The position numbers and the translations under genes were made by a program. From the NCBI RefSeq assembly GCF_000523235.1, contig NZ_CP006850.1:1984001-2048000 (forward strand): 64,000 bases of DNA, written 5' to 3'. Below the pieces are notes generated by a model, which did no database searches, was not told the DNA's origin, and saw only the letters and a list, made by a program, of their open reading frames with translations. This document shows positions 8,672-15,620 of this stretch, piece by piece. Numbering within the stretch: the first letter of the stretch is position 1; every line of letters begins with the position of its first letter. The stretch comes from Nocardia nova SH22a (lineage in GTDB: Bacteria; Actinomycetota; Actinomycetes; Mycobacteriales; Mycobacteriaceae).

Positions 8672-10146
8672 TGGCCGACCTGCCACCGCTCCGGTACGGC
8701 AAAGTCGTCGGGCGATTCCTGGCGAACACCGCCGACGGCCCGGACATCAACGAGAATCCGGAATTTCCGCCGCTGACCGGCACGGTCAAGTTCACCGCCG
8801 GGGCGCCGAAGATCCTCGTATACGAGGCCGAACCGGACCCCGCCACCGTCGTGCAGCTGCCCGCGTACTACATCGCGTCACTGGATGAGTTCGGGTATCT
8901 GACGTGGCGGGACCAGCACGGTATCCGCCTGGTCGCGCCGACCGCCGAGGTGAATCCGGCGGGCTGGACTTGGCGAGTGGATTTCGACCTGTCGTTCGAG
9001 GGCTCCAAGGTCGCCATCGCACCGTTCTCGTTCGAGGTGCCGGAATACATTCCCGGCCCGGACCCGGACGATCCCGACGAGGGATCCGAGGGCCTGGTCG
9101 ACCTCACGAAGGTGTCGCCGGTGCCCGCCAGCAACGGCGAGGCCGTCGTCCGTGGCCTGTCCGTGGTCGATGTGGACCTCGTCGGCGACGCGCTGGTGTT
9201 CGTGCTCGACAACGGCGACCACCTCGACCCGGTCACCGTCCCGCAGATCGCAGCAGCGACCGAGTCGGCCGATGCCGCGGCCACCAGCGCGACGGATGCC
9301 GAGAGCGCGCGAGACGCCGCGCAGGCCGCCGTCGATTCGTTCGGTCTGCACATCGGCACCGCCACCACCGGCGCGCCCGGCGACCCGGTCGAGGTGACCG
9401 TCACCGGCGGCCCGGATTTCGAGCTGAATTTCGTGGTGCCGCAGGGCGAGCAGGGGCCGCAGGGGCCGCCCGCCCCGGATGCCACCTCGAGCGTCAAGGG
9501 CATCGTTGCCCTTCCCGGCGTCGTGCCGGGGGAACTGGGCGGCACTGCCGCCCATCCCGCCGTCACCGGGTGGGCCGACAAATCCGATGTGGGGCACACG
9601 CACACCTCGACGGACATCACCGATGCGACGGACATTGGTCTCGACGTGCTCACCGCCGCCACTCAAACGGCGGCCCGGGCCGCGATCGGCGCTGGCACCT
9701 CGAACCTCACACTCGGTACATCGGGCACGACGGCCGCGGCGGGCAACGACTCCCGGCTCGGCGACACCCGCACGCCGACCGCAGGCACATCGCCCTACGA
9801 CATGCACATCGTGGTGTGCTCGAAAGACACCGTGCGCGCGGCGAGCGGATCCGGCGACTTCCCGTTCGGTCTGAAGCTGCAGCGCGCCGTCACCGTCGAC
9901 TCGATCACCCTGCGCGCCAACACGGCCGACGCCAGCGGCAACCTCGTGGTCGAGTTGCGGAAGAACGGCAGCGCGGTATCGGGCACGAGCACCACGGTCG
10001 CCGCGGCGAATCAGGTCGCGGGCGGCACCCCGAACACGTCGGGGCCGTGGTCGTTCGCCGCCGGTGACATCCTGCTGCCGTACATCACCGGCGTCGGTAC
10101 CACACCGGGCAAGGGCCTGATCGTCGAACTCAAGGCGCGTGCCTGA
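8671..10146 (+). CDS. Tail fibre-like protein with collagen-like and GHTH repeats
   Basis: 491 residues; ATG 8671 after GGGAGGA and overlapping the previous stop (TGATG). The first 130 residues form a beta-rich domain with PEYIPGPDPDDPDEGSEG at its end. An Ala-rich coiled-coil stretch follows around residues 195-220, then a short collagen-like run (GEQGPQGPPAPD) and a classic fibre-tip repeat region with GHTHTSTDITDATD and TAARAAIGAGTSNLTLG. The C-terminal 130 residues are a beta sandwich with VVELRKNGS. These are hallmarks of phage tail fibres. Its place after the lysis genes rather than with the other tail genes is uncommon but known in some Nocardia-type phages. Confidence 0.75.
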   Translation: MADLPPLRYGKVVGRFLANTADGPDINENPEFPPLTGTVKFTAGAPKILVYEAEPDPATVVQLPAYYIASLDEFGYLTWRDQHGIRLVAPTAEVNPAGWTWRVDFDLSFEGSKVAIAPFSFEVPEYIPGPDPDDPDEGSEGLVDLTKVSPVPASNGEAVVRGLSVVDVDLVGDALVFVLDNGDHLDPVTVPQIAAATESADAAATSATDAESARDAAQAAVDSFGLHIGTATTGAPGDPVEVTVTGGPDFELNFVVPQGEQGPQGPPAPDATSSVKGIVALPGVVPGELGGTAAHPAVTGWADKSDVGHTHTSTDITDATDIGLDVLTAATQTAARAAIGAGTSNLTLGTSGTTAAAGNDSRLGDTRTPTAGTSPYDMHIVVCSKDTVRAASGSGDFPFGLKLQRAVTVDSITLRANTADASGNLVVELRKNGSAVSGTSTTVAAANQVAGGTPNTSGPWSFAAGDILLPYITGVGTTPGKGLIVELKARA

Positions 10147-10592
10147 TGCCGTGCCTCGTCGTACAGCCCCGATCCGGCGGCTTCCTGCCGTCCGGAATGA
10201 CCAAGGCCAGTACGCAGTCCATCACCGCCGCACAGTCGACCTCATATCAGCAGGTCGTCGGATGGACCGCGGACACCGCGAACTATCCCGGGTCGACCAC
10301 GTCCGGTGATGCGCTGGTCGCCCAATCCGCGCACCCGGGCGCGAAGGTGTCGGCATCGGTGCGGATGTCCAGCGGCATCACGAGCACGACGACGCTCCGG
10401 CTGAAACAGAACGGCACGATCATCGCGACCGGCACCGCGTCGGCATCGTCCGCGAGCCGTGTCGCGACGCTGGACGCTACCGGCGTCGCGGTGGCACAGG
10501 GGGACCTGATCACGGTCGAGGCCGTGCAGAGCGCGTTCACGTCCCACACGGTCGAGGTCGCGGACACATGGGTCAGGATTCTCGCGCCATGA
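10146..10592 (+). CDS. Small beta-rich phage protein, possible fibre accessory
   Basis: 148 residues; the ATG overlaps the last base of the previous stop (TGATG). It is Ser/Thr/Ala-rich with alternating hydrophobic residues. Its core, TLRLKQNGTIIATGTASA, resembles VVELRKNGSAVSGT in the C-terminal domain of the preceding fibre, so it probably has the same beta-sandwich fold and may cap or decorate it. No enzyme motif is visible. Confidence 0.6.
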   Translation: MPCLVVQPRSGGFLPSGMTKASTQSITAAQSTSYQQVVGWTADTANYPGSTTSGDALVAQSAHPGAKVSASVRMSSGITSTTTLRLKQNGTIIATGTASASSASRVATLDATGVAVAQGDLITVEAVQSAFTSHTVEVADTWVRILAP

Positions 10593-11344
10593 TCGACATC
10601 ATCACCGTGCGCGGCACGGGCGAGCCGATGAACGGGCCCGGCAACATGCTCACGAACGTGGTCGAGCACCTCGACCCGTGGCGGTTCCGCACCATCGGCG
10701 ACTGCCCGTTCCCCGGCACCGTCGGGCCGGTCGGTGCTGGCGTGGACGGCCCGAGCGTTCGCCGCAACATCGACATCGGCCTCGCGAGCGCTGTCGCGAT
10801 GGTGCGAGCAAGTCCGAATCTTGTCGGCATCATCGGGTACAGTCTCGGCGCCCTGATCGTGACCGCCCTGCGCGAGCTGCAGGCACAGGGCCTCTACCTC
10901 GATTGCGAACTCGCATTCTCGGCGTGCGTGGCGAACCCGAAACGGCGGGCAGGCGATTCGATAGACCCGAACCCGCACGGCTACGGCATCACTGGCGAGC
11001 GCGCCGACTTCCTGCCCAACGTCCCGCACTTCGAGGCCGCGAACCCCGCCGACATCATCACCTCATCGTCGGCCGGGTCGCCGCTGCGCGCCGTCGCCGA
11101 CGGGATGGCCGCGTTCTCGGCTGCCGAACTCGGCGAGTGGTCGCTCGACATGGCCGGCCGATTCCGGTCGCAGCGGTTCCAGCCGGTGAGCCTCGATTGG
11201 TGGCGGCGCCCGGTACAGACGTGGCAGGTGTACGACGAGGCCGGACGCGGCATCATCGGCTACCTCGACCGCACCGCGCACATCATCGAATACGTGCGCG
11301 GCGGGTATTGCGCCCGTCTCGCCGATCGGATCAACATGACGTAG
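10589..11344 (+). CDS. Lysin B, mycolyl-arabinogalactan esterase
   Basis: 251 residues from ATG 10589 (ATGA overlap with the previous gene). It is an alpha/beta hydrolase of the cutinase-like LysB family: IDIITVRGTGEP at the N terminus, the nucleophile elbow G-Y-S-L-G with Ser85, and NPADIITSSSAGSPLRAVADG, which probably carries the catalytic Asp. LysB cuts the ester between mycolic acids and arabinogalactan, so the outer membrane is released after peptidoglycan hydrolysis. Its presence shows that the phage host makes mycolic acids. It is the last gene of the + strand late operon and is followed by a strong terminator. Confidence 0.88.
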   Translation: MIDIITVRGTGEPMNGPGNMLTNVVEHLDPWRFRTIGDCPFPGTVGPVGAGVDGPSVRRNIDIGLASAVAMVRASPNLVGIIGYSLGALIVTALRELQAQGLYLDCELAFSACVANPKRRAGDSIDPNPHGYGITGERADFLPNVPHFEAANPADIITSSSAGSPLRAVADGMAAFSAAELGEWSLDMAGRFRSQRFQPVSLDWWRRPVQTWQVYDEAGRGIIGYLDRTAHIIEYVRGGYCARLADRINMT

Positions 11345-11350
11345 TACCGT

Positions 11351-11380
11351 GGCTGTGCACCCCGTCATCAGTGCACAGCC
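11351..11380. repeat. 10-bp perfect inverted repeat after lysin B
   Basis: GGCTGTGCAC at 11351-11360 and GTGCACAGCC at 11371-11380 are perfect complements with a 10-base loop. It sits six bases after the lysin B stop and just before the main terminator. It could be an RNA hairpin protecting or pausing the late transcript, or a dyad for a protein. Confidence 0.5.
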
Positions 11381-11386
11381 CCAACG

Positions 11387-11429
11387 CGAAAGCGCCCCCG
11401 CCGGTCAGGACCCGGCGGGGGCGCTTTCG
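11387..11429. terminator. Strong bidirectional terminator between late operon and accessory arm
   Basis: An 18-bp perfect stem (CGAAAGCGCCCCCGCCGG / its complement at 11412-11429) with a 7-base loop lies between the + strand lysin B gene and the - strand gene ending at 11435. The A-rich and T-rich flanks of the stem would serve transcripts from both sides. Confidence 0.85.
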
Positions 11430-11434
11430 TCGTT

Positions 11435-11620
11435 TCAGTTCGGATCGGCCTCGCGATCGGTCACCGATTCCGGGGCTACATCGATGGTCGGGACATCCAG
11501 GGCGCGCGTCTCGCGCTCGACCAGCTCGGGCGCCTCGGCGACATCGCAGAAACCGTCCGGGCCGACGCGGTGAATGCCGTCGCTGGTGTGCAGCCACCCG
11601 ATGTACTGGGGCTCGTTCAT
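11435..11620 (-). CDS. Small hypothetical prophage protein
   Basis: 61 residues. Start ATG at 11620 is one base after the TGA of the gene upstream (gcgaTGAgATG), so translation is probably coupled. The N-terminal half carries QYIGWLHTSDGIHRVGPDGF, like small Trp/Gly-rich phage proteins of the right arm; the rest is acidic. No family recognised. Confidence 0.5.
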   Translation of the reverse strand: MNEPQYIGWLHTSDGIHRVGPDGFCDVAEAPELVERETRALDVPTIDVAPESVTDREADPN

Positions 11621-11621
11621 C

Positions 11622-11966
11622 TCATCGCGCCCGCACCTGCGACGACGGCGGCGGATTGAGGTGACCGGCGTCGACCAGCGTGTTGTACGCGGACATCTTG
11701 CGGGGGCACTCGTGAATGAGGCAATCGATATGGATCTGCATTTCGCGGTGCGCCTGCTCAACCGTGAACAGGTTTGCGGGCGCGGCATGGATCCACATCG
11801 ATGGCAGTTCGAGGGCGCGGTGTGCGCCACGAACCGAGCGCATACCGACGTGGACGATCGGCGGCTCGTCGCGGCGGCTGCGCAGGTCGGCGGCGACGAT
11901 CACCGCGATGATGCCGACACCGATCGCGGTGAGCGTTGCGAGGGTGAACACGGTTCCGGTGCTCAT
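11622..11966 (-). CDS. Small membrane-anchored prophage protein
   Basis: 114 residues, ATG at 11966 with GGGAGAG seven bases upstream. An N-terminal membrane segment (residues about 5-27, FTLATLTAIGVGIIAVIVAA) is followed by a soluble part with two Cys (CLIHECPRK). It is transcribed away from the paired operator at 11992-12029, which lies in its promoter region, so it is probably controlled by the repressor-like protein encoded at 12043-12720. Function unknown; a superinfection exclusion role is possible but only from position. Confidence 0.55.
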   Translation of the reverse strand: MSTGTVFTLATLTAIGVGIIAVIVAADLRSRRDEPPIVHVGMRSVRGAHRALELPSMWIHAAPANLFTVEQAHREMQIHIDCLIHECPRKMSAYNTLVDAGHLNPPPSSQVRAR

Positions 11967-11991
11967 GAGGTTGCTCTCCCATTGGGTAGCG

Positions 11992-12029
11992 ACTGACTTA
12001 TGTGTCAGTAGAATGACACATAAGTCAGT
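11992..12029. promoter_or_regulatory. Paired operator, 16-bp perfect inverted repeat
   Basis: ACTGACTTATGTGTCA (11992-12007) and its exact complement (12014-12029) are separated by six bases. Each half holds the 14-mer TGAC-N6-GTCA, itself an imperfect palindrome, with centres 20 bases apart (two helical turns), as for two dimers bound side by side. A 13/14 match lies at 12742-12755 in front of the regulator gene. It covers the probable promoter of the - strand gene starting at 11966. Confidence 0.7.
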
Positions 12030-12042
12030 GGCGCGCCCGGTA

Positions 12043-12720
12043 TCACGACCGATTCGTGTCAGGAACTTCGAGATACGGAAGATCCGGCCAATCCCGGAGG
12101 GTGCCGATGGTGTCCTTGATCGCGTGCAGACCGGCCACCGCCAGCTCTCGCGTCCGCGCCACGGTGCCGAATCCGAATTCGTTCATGCCGTCGTGCGAGG
12201 TGCCCATCCACCTGCCCTGCGCGTACGTGCCGTGCGGGTGCAGCGTGAGGTGGAACATTCCGTTCGAGGCGATTCCCGGAGTGCTCGCCTTGTACCAGAC
12301 CGCAATATTGCGGTCCTGCAGCAACCGGCCCTCGCCGGACCAGGAATACGATCCGGTGTCGACGTGATCCGGATCCGCCTCGCCGAACACCTGCAGGAAG
12401 GTGCCCTCCTGCAAGATCGTGATCCGCTCGACCTCGATCCGCTGCACACCGTCCATCTCGGTCACCCACGCCGACCACTCCAGCGCGGTCAGGTCGACAT
12501 CCGGCATACCCAGACCGGCTAGCGTGGCGATCGATATCTCGAGCGCACCGGCGAGCCGAACAGCGAACGGCAACGACGGCGTCACTGGCTTCTCTTCATC
12601 GACATACCGCCACACATGGCGCTCATTGATCTTCGACCGCCTGGCGAGATCCGGCACGGACATTCCGCGCAGCCGCAGGTAGTGATTGATAACGTCTCTG
12701 GTGCTGGTGCTGGTGCTCAT
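12043..12720 (-). CDS. HTH (Cro/C1-type) phage regulator
   Basis: 225 residues. Residues about 8-60 form a helix-turn-helix of XRE type (VINHYLRLRGMSVPDLARRSKINERHVWRYV, here split for length: the turn is around SVPDLARRS and the recognition helix INERHVWRYV). The remaining 160 residues are an uncharacterised domain with WSAWVTEMDGVQRIE and RDNIAVWYKAS-like strands, probably for dimerisation or ligand sensing; no LexA-type protease motif is seen. TGAC-N6-GTCA operators lie in front of this gene and beyond its 3' end, so autoregulation is likely. It may be the immunity repressor or an accessory regulator of the right arm. Confidence 0.7.
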   Translation of the reverse strand: MSTSTSTRDVINHYLRLRGMSVPDLARRSKINERHVWRYVDEEKPVTPSLPFAVRLAGALEISIATLAGLGMPDVDLTALEWSAWVTEMDGVQRIEVERITILQEGTFLQVFGEADPDHVDTGSYSWSGEGRLLQDRNIAVWYKASTPGIASNGMFHLTLHPHGTYAQGRWMGTSHDGMNEFGFGTVARTRELAVAGLHAIKDTIGTLRDWPDLPYLEVPDTNRS

Positions 12721-12741
12721 GGCACGATGATGTCACGGCAC

Positions 12742-12755
12742 TGACAGATAAGTCA
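12742..12755. promoter_or_regulatory. Operator copy in the divergent promoter
   Basis: TGACAGATAAGTCA matches the 14-mer TGACACATAAGTCA of the paired operator at 13 of 14 bases. Further half-sites flank it (TGTCA at 12731-12735, CTGACA at 12761-12766). It lies between the regulator gene (start 12720, - strand) and the gene starting at 12781 (+ strand), so one site could control both. Confidence 0.6.
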
Positions 12756-12780
12756 CCCTACTGACATAGAGGACAGTGCG

Positions 12781-13077
12781 ATGCCCGGCAAACTGACGCC
12801 CGCCGTACCCGAAACCATCACCCTCGGCGGCATCGATCAGACCGTGGTCGTGATCGCCACCGCCGCGCCGGTCGCACCCGGCGAAGGGCTGCGGGACTGG
12901 GTCGGCCGAGCACTCGTCGAACGGCTGGCAGTATCGGCTCGGGTCGGTGTCACAGTCGGTGACGAGCAGGAGGTCGCGGTACTGCGCGTGCACCCCTCGC
13001 GGGTGACCGACCTCGCGGAATCGGGCGCCGACTACATCGAGGACCTGATCACCCTGCCCGCTGACTTGCTGCACTGA
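12781..13077 (+). CDS. Small hypothetical prophage protein divergent from the regulator
   Basis: 98 residues, ATG start after AGAGGACAG. It is a compact alpha/beta protein without membrane segments: strands TITLGGIDQTVVVIA and VGVTVGDEQEVAVLRV around a helix GLRDWVGRALVERL. It shares the operator region with the HTH regulator and ends at a bidirectional terminator as a one-gene unit. A partner or antirepressor of the regulator is possible, but there is no direct evidence. Confidence 0.6.
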   Translation: MPGKLTPAVPETITLGGIDQTVVVIATAAPVAPGEGLRDWVGRALVERLAVSARVGVTVGDEQEVAVLRVHPSRVTDLAESGADYIEDLITLPADLLH

Positions 13078-13083
13078 CTCGCA

Positions 13084-13123
13084 CGACACCGGCCCGGACC
13101 GCAACAGGTCCGGGCCGGTGTCG
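13084..13123. terminator. Bidirectional terminator
   Basis: A 17-bp perfect GC-rich stem (CGACACCGGCCCGGACC and complement) with a GCAACA loop lies between two converging genes that end at 13077 (+) and 13128 (-). Confidence 0.8.
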
Positions 13124-13127
13124 CGTC

Positions 13128-13640
13128 TCACCGGCCGGTGACGCAGTCCTGCACCGCGATCCCGGCCTCGTCGCCCGCTGACAGGTTCAGCAGGTGCCGA
13201 CCGTCATGCAGGGTCGAATTGCCGCGGGCCCCGCCTGACAGGGCGTAGATGATGCCGCCATTGACCACCCACACATCAGCGCTCGACAGCCGGGTGCCGT
13301 TGTGGGTGATGTTGCCGCCGATCCACTGCCGCCCCGCGGGGTCGGTCACCATCGCCGTCTCGGTGAGCACGCCCGGTGAGGTCAGCGCATTGTTGATCGT
13401 CACGAGCACCCCGAACGGTGCGGGCTGGCACCCCGCCGCCGCGGTGGTGGTGGTCGGGGCGATCGGTGCGGCGGGTGCCGTCGACAGGGCGGGCGCCCTG
13501 GTCGTCGTCGGTACCGGCGCGGCCGAGGTGTCGGAACTGGTGCGGGCGAGCACAATCGCGCCGACCGCGCCGACGATCACGACCGCCGCGAGGAATGCTG
13601 CCGCGGCCAAAAGCATCGTGCGGCGAGGAATATTGCTCAT
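13128..13640 (-). CDS. Membrane-anchored or secreted prophage protein
   Basis: 170 residues from the ATG at 13640; an ATG at 13667 would add nine. Residues about 8-31 are a strong hydrophobic segment (MLLAAAAFLAAVVIVGAVGA) with no clear cleavage site, so a membrane anchor is likely. A Thr/Pro/Ala-rich linker follows (VPTTTRAPALSTAPAAPIAP), then a folded domain of about 95 residues with two Cys (near residues 79 and 166) that may form a disulfide. No Shine-Dalgarno is obvious for either start. Such exported proteins in a lysogenic arm may alter the lysogen surface; function unknown. Confidence 0.6.
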   Translation of the reverse strand: MSNIPRRTMLLAAAAFLAAVVIVGAVGAIVLARTSSDTSAAPVPTTTRAPALSTAPAAPIAPTTTTAAAGCQPAPFGVLVTINNALTSPGVLTETAMVTDPAGRQWIGGNITHNGTRLSSADVWVVNGGIIYALSGGARGNSTLHDGRHLLNLSAGDEAGIAVQDCVTGR

Positions 13641-13685
13641 GTCCGAGGATAGGTTGATTGCAGCCATCTGTTACGTCTGCAGCGG

Positions 13686-13883
13686 TCAGCAGTCGGGTTT
13701 CGTGCATCCGCACGCGGTGCAGGGCCCGTATTCCTTCACATCATGCTGGGACACCGGATGGCCGCAGCTACACAGGTCGGTGCATCCGGCGCGGCAGTAC
13801 GCGCCCTCTTCGCTGTCCGGGTCGTACGTGGTGTCGATGCCACAGTGGCCGCAGTGGTAGTAGCTCATTTCCGGCACGGTCAT
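13686..13883 (-). CDS. Small Cys-rich zinc-ribbon-like protein
   Basis: 65 residues from ATG 13883 (60 from ATG 13868). It has ten or more metal-type ligands: CGHCG near the N terminus, then CRAGC, CSCGH, CTACGC and a final Cys, spaced as in two small treble-clef or zinc-ribbon knuckles. GAGAAGGA directly abuts the first ATG, which makes the second ATG a real alternative. Probably DNA-, RNA- or protein-binding; typical of small phage accessory proteins. Confidence 0.6.
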   Translation of the reverse strand: MTVPEMSYYHCGHCGIDTTYDPDSEEGAYCRAGCTDLCSCGHPVSQHDVKEYGPCTACGCTKPDC

Positions 13884-13915
13884 TCCTTCTCAATTCTCTT
13901 TATATGCAATGGTTT

Positions 13916-14977
13916 TCAGGGCTGCCAGTGCAGCTCCGGAGCAGCGAATCGCGGCCCGGCGTCGCCGAGCAGCTGCCGGTCGAGCCACCGCTCGATCACG
14001 CCCCGGCACACCGCCGTCGCCCGGTCCGGCGTGATCGTGCCGCACAGCTGGGCATCGCCAGCGGCGCCGAGGCTGCACAGGTCCGTCGCCGAATAGTGCG
14101 CGGCACCGAGGACCGTCGCGGCGTCCGCACCGGTCTGCCGCGCCCAGCTCGAGGGCCACGGGGTAGTCAGCTGCAGCGCCAGCACCGGCCGACGCGGATC
14201 GACCGGCCCGGCCACCCCGGACCATCCGGCAGGCGCGTCGACCATCACCGCGGCCCGTACCCGTGCGTCCGTGCTCATCGTCTGCACGGCGGTGAGCCCG
14301 CCGTAGGAGTGCCCGAGCATCGCGACCCGCTCGAGGTCGGCGGCCGTGCCGACGATCGGCAGCGTCGGCAGCCGGTCGAGTATCAGGCGAGTGTCGGCGA
14401 GGCGGGCGTCGAGGCGGGCCCGCATGTATCCGGCATCGTCCGGGCGGGTGCCGTCGCCGACGACGATCCGGCCGCCGGGCAGCTCGACGGCGGGGCTCTC
14501 GCCGAGGTGGTCCATCGCGACCGCGATCGACCCGCGGGAGGCGGCATCCTCGGCGAGGCTGGACAGGATCCACCGGGGCGTACCGAGGCCGGGCGACATC
14601 ACGACGACCGGCAGGCGACCGAGCCGGGTATCGACGGGCGCGCCCTCGGCGGCATCGACGACCGCGGCGATCATCGTGCGCGCTGTGGCCGGGGTGGTGT
14701 GCATCCACTCGGCGGCCTCGGCGGCGATCCGGACCGCGGCTATCGGGTTGCTCGCGGGAATGTACGGCGCAGTACCGCGCATGGTGGACGGGTACCAGAC
14801 CGATGCCACGACGACACGGCCCGCGTCGGTGAGCACGACCTCGGTCCGGCCGACCGGGTGCGCGCCAGCGGGCGCGGCCACCGGCCGCACCGCGCACGGG
14901 CAGGCGCGTGCCCACCCGGCGCCGGTGCACAGCAGGACGGCCGCCGCGGCCGCGGCAGTGATAAGGCGGGTAATCAC
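13916..14977 (-). CDS. Secreted alpha/beta hydrolase (PAF-acetylhydrolase-like) in the prophage arm
   Basis: 353 residues from GTG 14977, which overlaps the stop of the gene upstream (GTGA) and has GGAGGG before it. An N-terminal signal peptide is visible (VITRLITAAAAAAVLLCTGA) with a likely cut near ARA-CP. The mature enzyme begins with the strand pattern EVVLTDAGRVVVASVWYPS typical of platelet-activating-factor acetylhydrolase and dienelactone-type esterases, has the nucleophile motif GHSYGG, and ends with conserved Cys pairs (DLCSLGAAGDAQLCG). It should act outside the membrane on ester or acyl substrates. It is not a phage structural or lysis gene and sits next to the attachment site, as expected for a lysogenic conversion gene. 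Confidence 0.75.
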   Translation of the reverse strand: MITRLITAAAAAAVLLCTGAGWARACPCAVRPVAAPAGAHPVGRTEVVLTDAGRVVVASVWYPSTMRGTAPYIPASNPIAAVRIAAEAAEWMHTTPATARTMIAAVVDAAEGAPVDTRLGRLPVVVMSPGLGTPRWILSSLAEDAASRGSIAVAMDHLGESPAVELPGGRIVVGDGTRPDDAGYMRARLDARLADTRLILDRLPTLPIVGTAADLERVAMLGHSYGGLTAVQTMSTDARVRAAVMVDAPAGWSGVAGPVDPRRPVLALQLTTPWPSSWARQTGADAATVLGAAHYSATDLCSLGAAGDAQLCGTITPDRATAVCRGVIERWLDRQLLGDAGPRFAAPELHWQP

Positions 14978-15375
14978 CGGCCCTCCGCCGCGTCCCTCGC
15001 AGCCTCGGCCGCATCCCACGCAGCCTCATCCGCGACGCACCACACCCTGACGTTGCACTGCTTGCCGCCGGTGTACAACAGCGCGTCGCCTGCCCACTCT
15101 CGGCCACCCTCGTGGCTGCACCCGACTTCGGCGAGGCCGAGCCGTTCGGCCCACTGCTGCGCGACGGCAGGCGCCTGCGCACCGTCGTGGAATGACAACG
15201 GCACTTGCCCAACCAGATAGGGCGCCAGATCGTGAGCCGTGCGCCGCGTCCAGACGATCGGCGGCAGGTCGGGCGCGAGCGCATTCACGTGTTCACTGGT
15301 GGCACGTTGGAGGGCGTGCCGCAGCTCGACATCGGCGATCACGAGGGCGGTGCGGGCGGATTCGATAGCAGTCAT
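14974..15375 (-). CDS. Hypothetical protein at the prophage end
   Basis: 133 residues, ATG 15375 with GGGAG eight bases upstream. An N-terminal helical part (ALVIADVELRHALQRA) precedes a central part with WTRRTAHDLAPYL, FHDGAQAPAVAQQWAE and CSHEGGREWAGD, and an Ala/Glu-rich C-terminal helix (DEAAWDAAEAARDAAE). Cys and His residues could bind a metal. It is coupled to the secreted hydrolase downstream, so the two are probably transcribed together from a promoter facing the attachment site. No family recognised. Confidence 0.6.
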   Translation of the reverse strand: MTAIESARTALVIADVELRHALQRATSEHVNALAPDLPPIVWTRRTAHDLAPYLVGQVPLSFHDGAQAPAVAQQWAERLGLAEVGCSHEGGREWAGDALLYTGGKQCNVRVWCVADEAAWDAAEAARDAAEGR

Positions 15376-15512
15376 CTGGAGGCTCCCGATCGGGGCTGAT
15401 GGCTGTTGATGCCATCAACACTTGAATGGAAACCCGCAGGTCACGAGAGAGCCCTCAGAATTCGTGAGAATCGCTGAAACGCAGGTCAGACCCTAGAAAC
15501 CAGGGAATTTTA

Positions 15513-15539
15513 AGGGGTTCGAGTCCCCTTAGCTCCACC
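15513..15539 (+). other. Prophage attachment site: 3' end of a tRNA gene (attR)
   Basis: The sequence folds as the T-arm and 3' acceptor strand of a tRNA: stem AGGGG, loop TTCGAGT, stem CCCCT, then TAGCTCC, A and CC. No D-arm or anticodon arm is found upstream, so it is a 27-nt remnant. The expected partner acceptor strand is GGGGCTA, compatible with an Ala- or Ile-type tRNA. Phage genes end just to the left and a host-type terminator follows, so this is the duplicated core at one prophage end; the intact tRNA gene should lie at the other end outside the window, near the integrase. Confidence 0.75.
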
Positions 15540-15547
15540 GGAATAGC

Positions 15548-15583
15548 AGGTCAGGACCGGTTTTAACCGGTCCTGACCTTTTT
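15548..15583 (+). terminator. Host tRNA terminator next to attR
   Basis: A 15-bp perfect stem (AGGTCAGGACCGGTT and complement) with a two-base loop is followed by TTTTT. It lies nine bases after the tRNA remnant and would originally have ended the tRNA transcript. Confidence 0.85.
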
Positions 15584-15620
15584 GTTTGATATCGGTTTCA
15601 CGTCGGAATGCGTCACCGGA

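Noticed and set aside
13658..15220. Long + strand open frame of 520 codons
   Set aside because: Antisense to the secreted hydrolase, with Arg/Pro-rich shadow composition and no RBS.
15431..15540. Complete tRNA or tmRNA gene
   Set aside because: Only the T-arm and acceptor 3' strand fold. No D-arm, anticodon arm or tag-encoding region is found upstream, so it is an att remnant.
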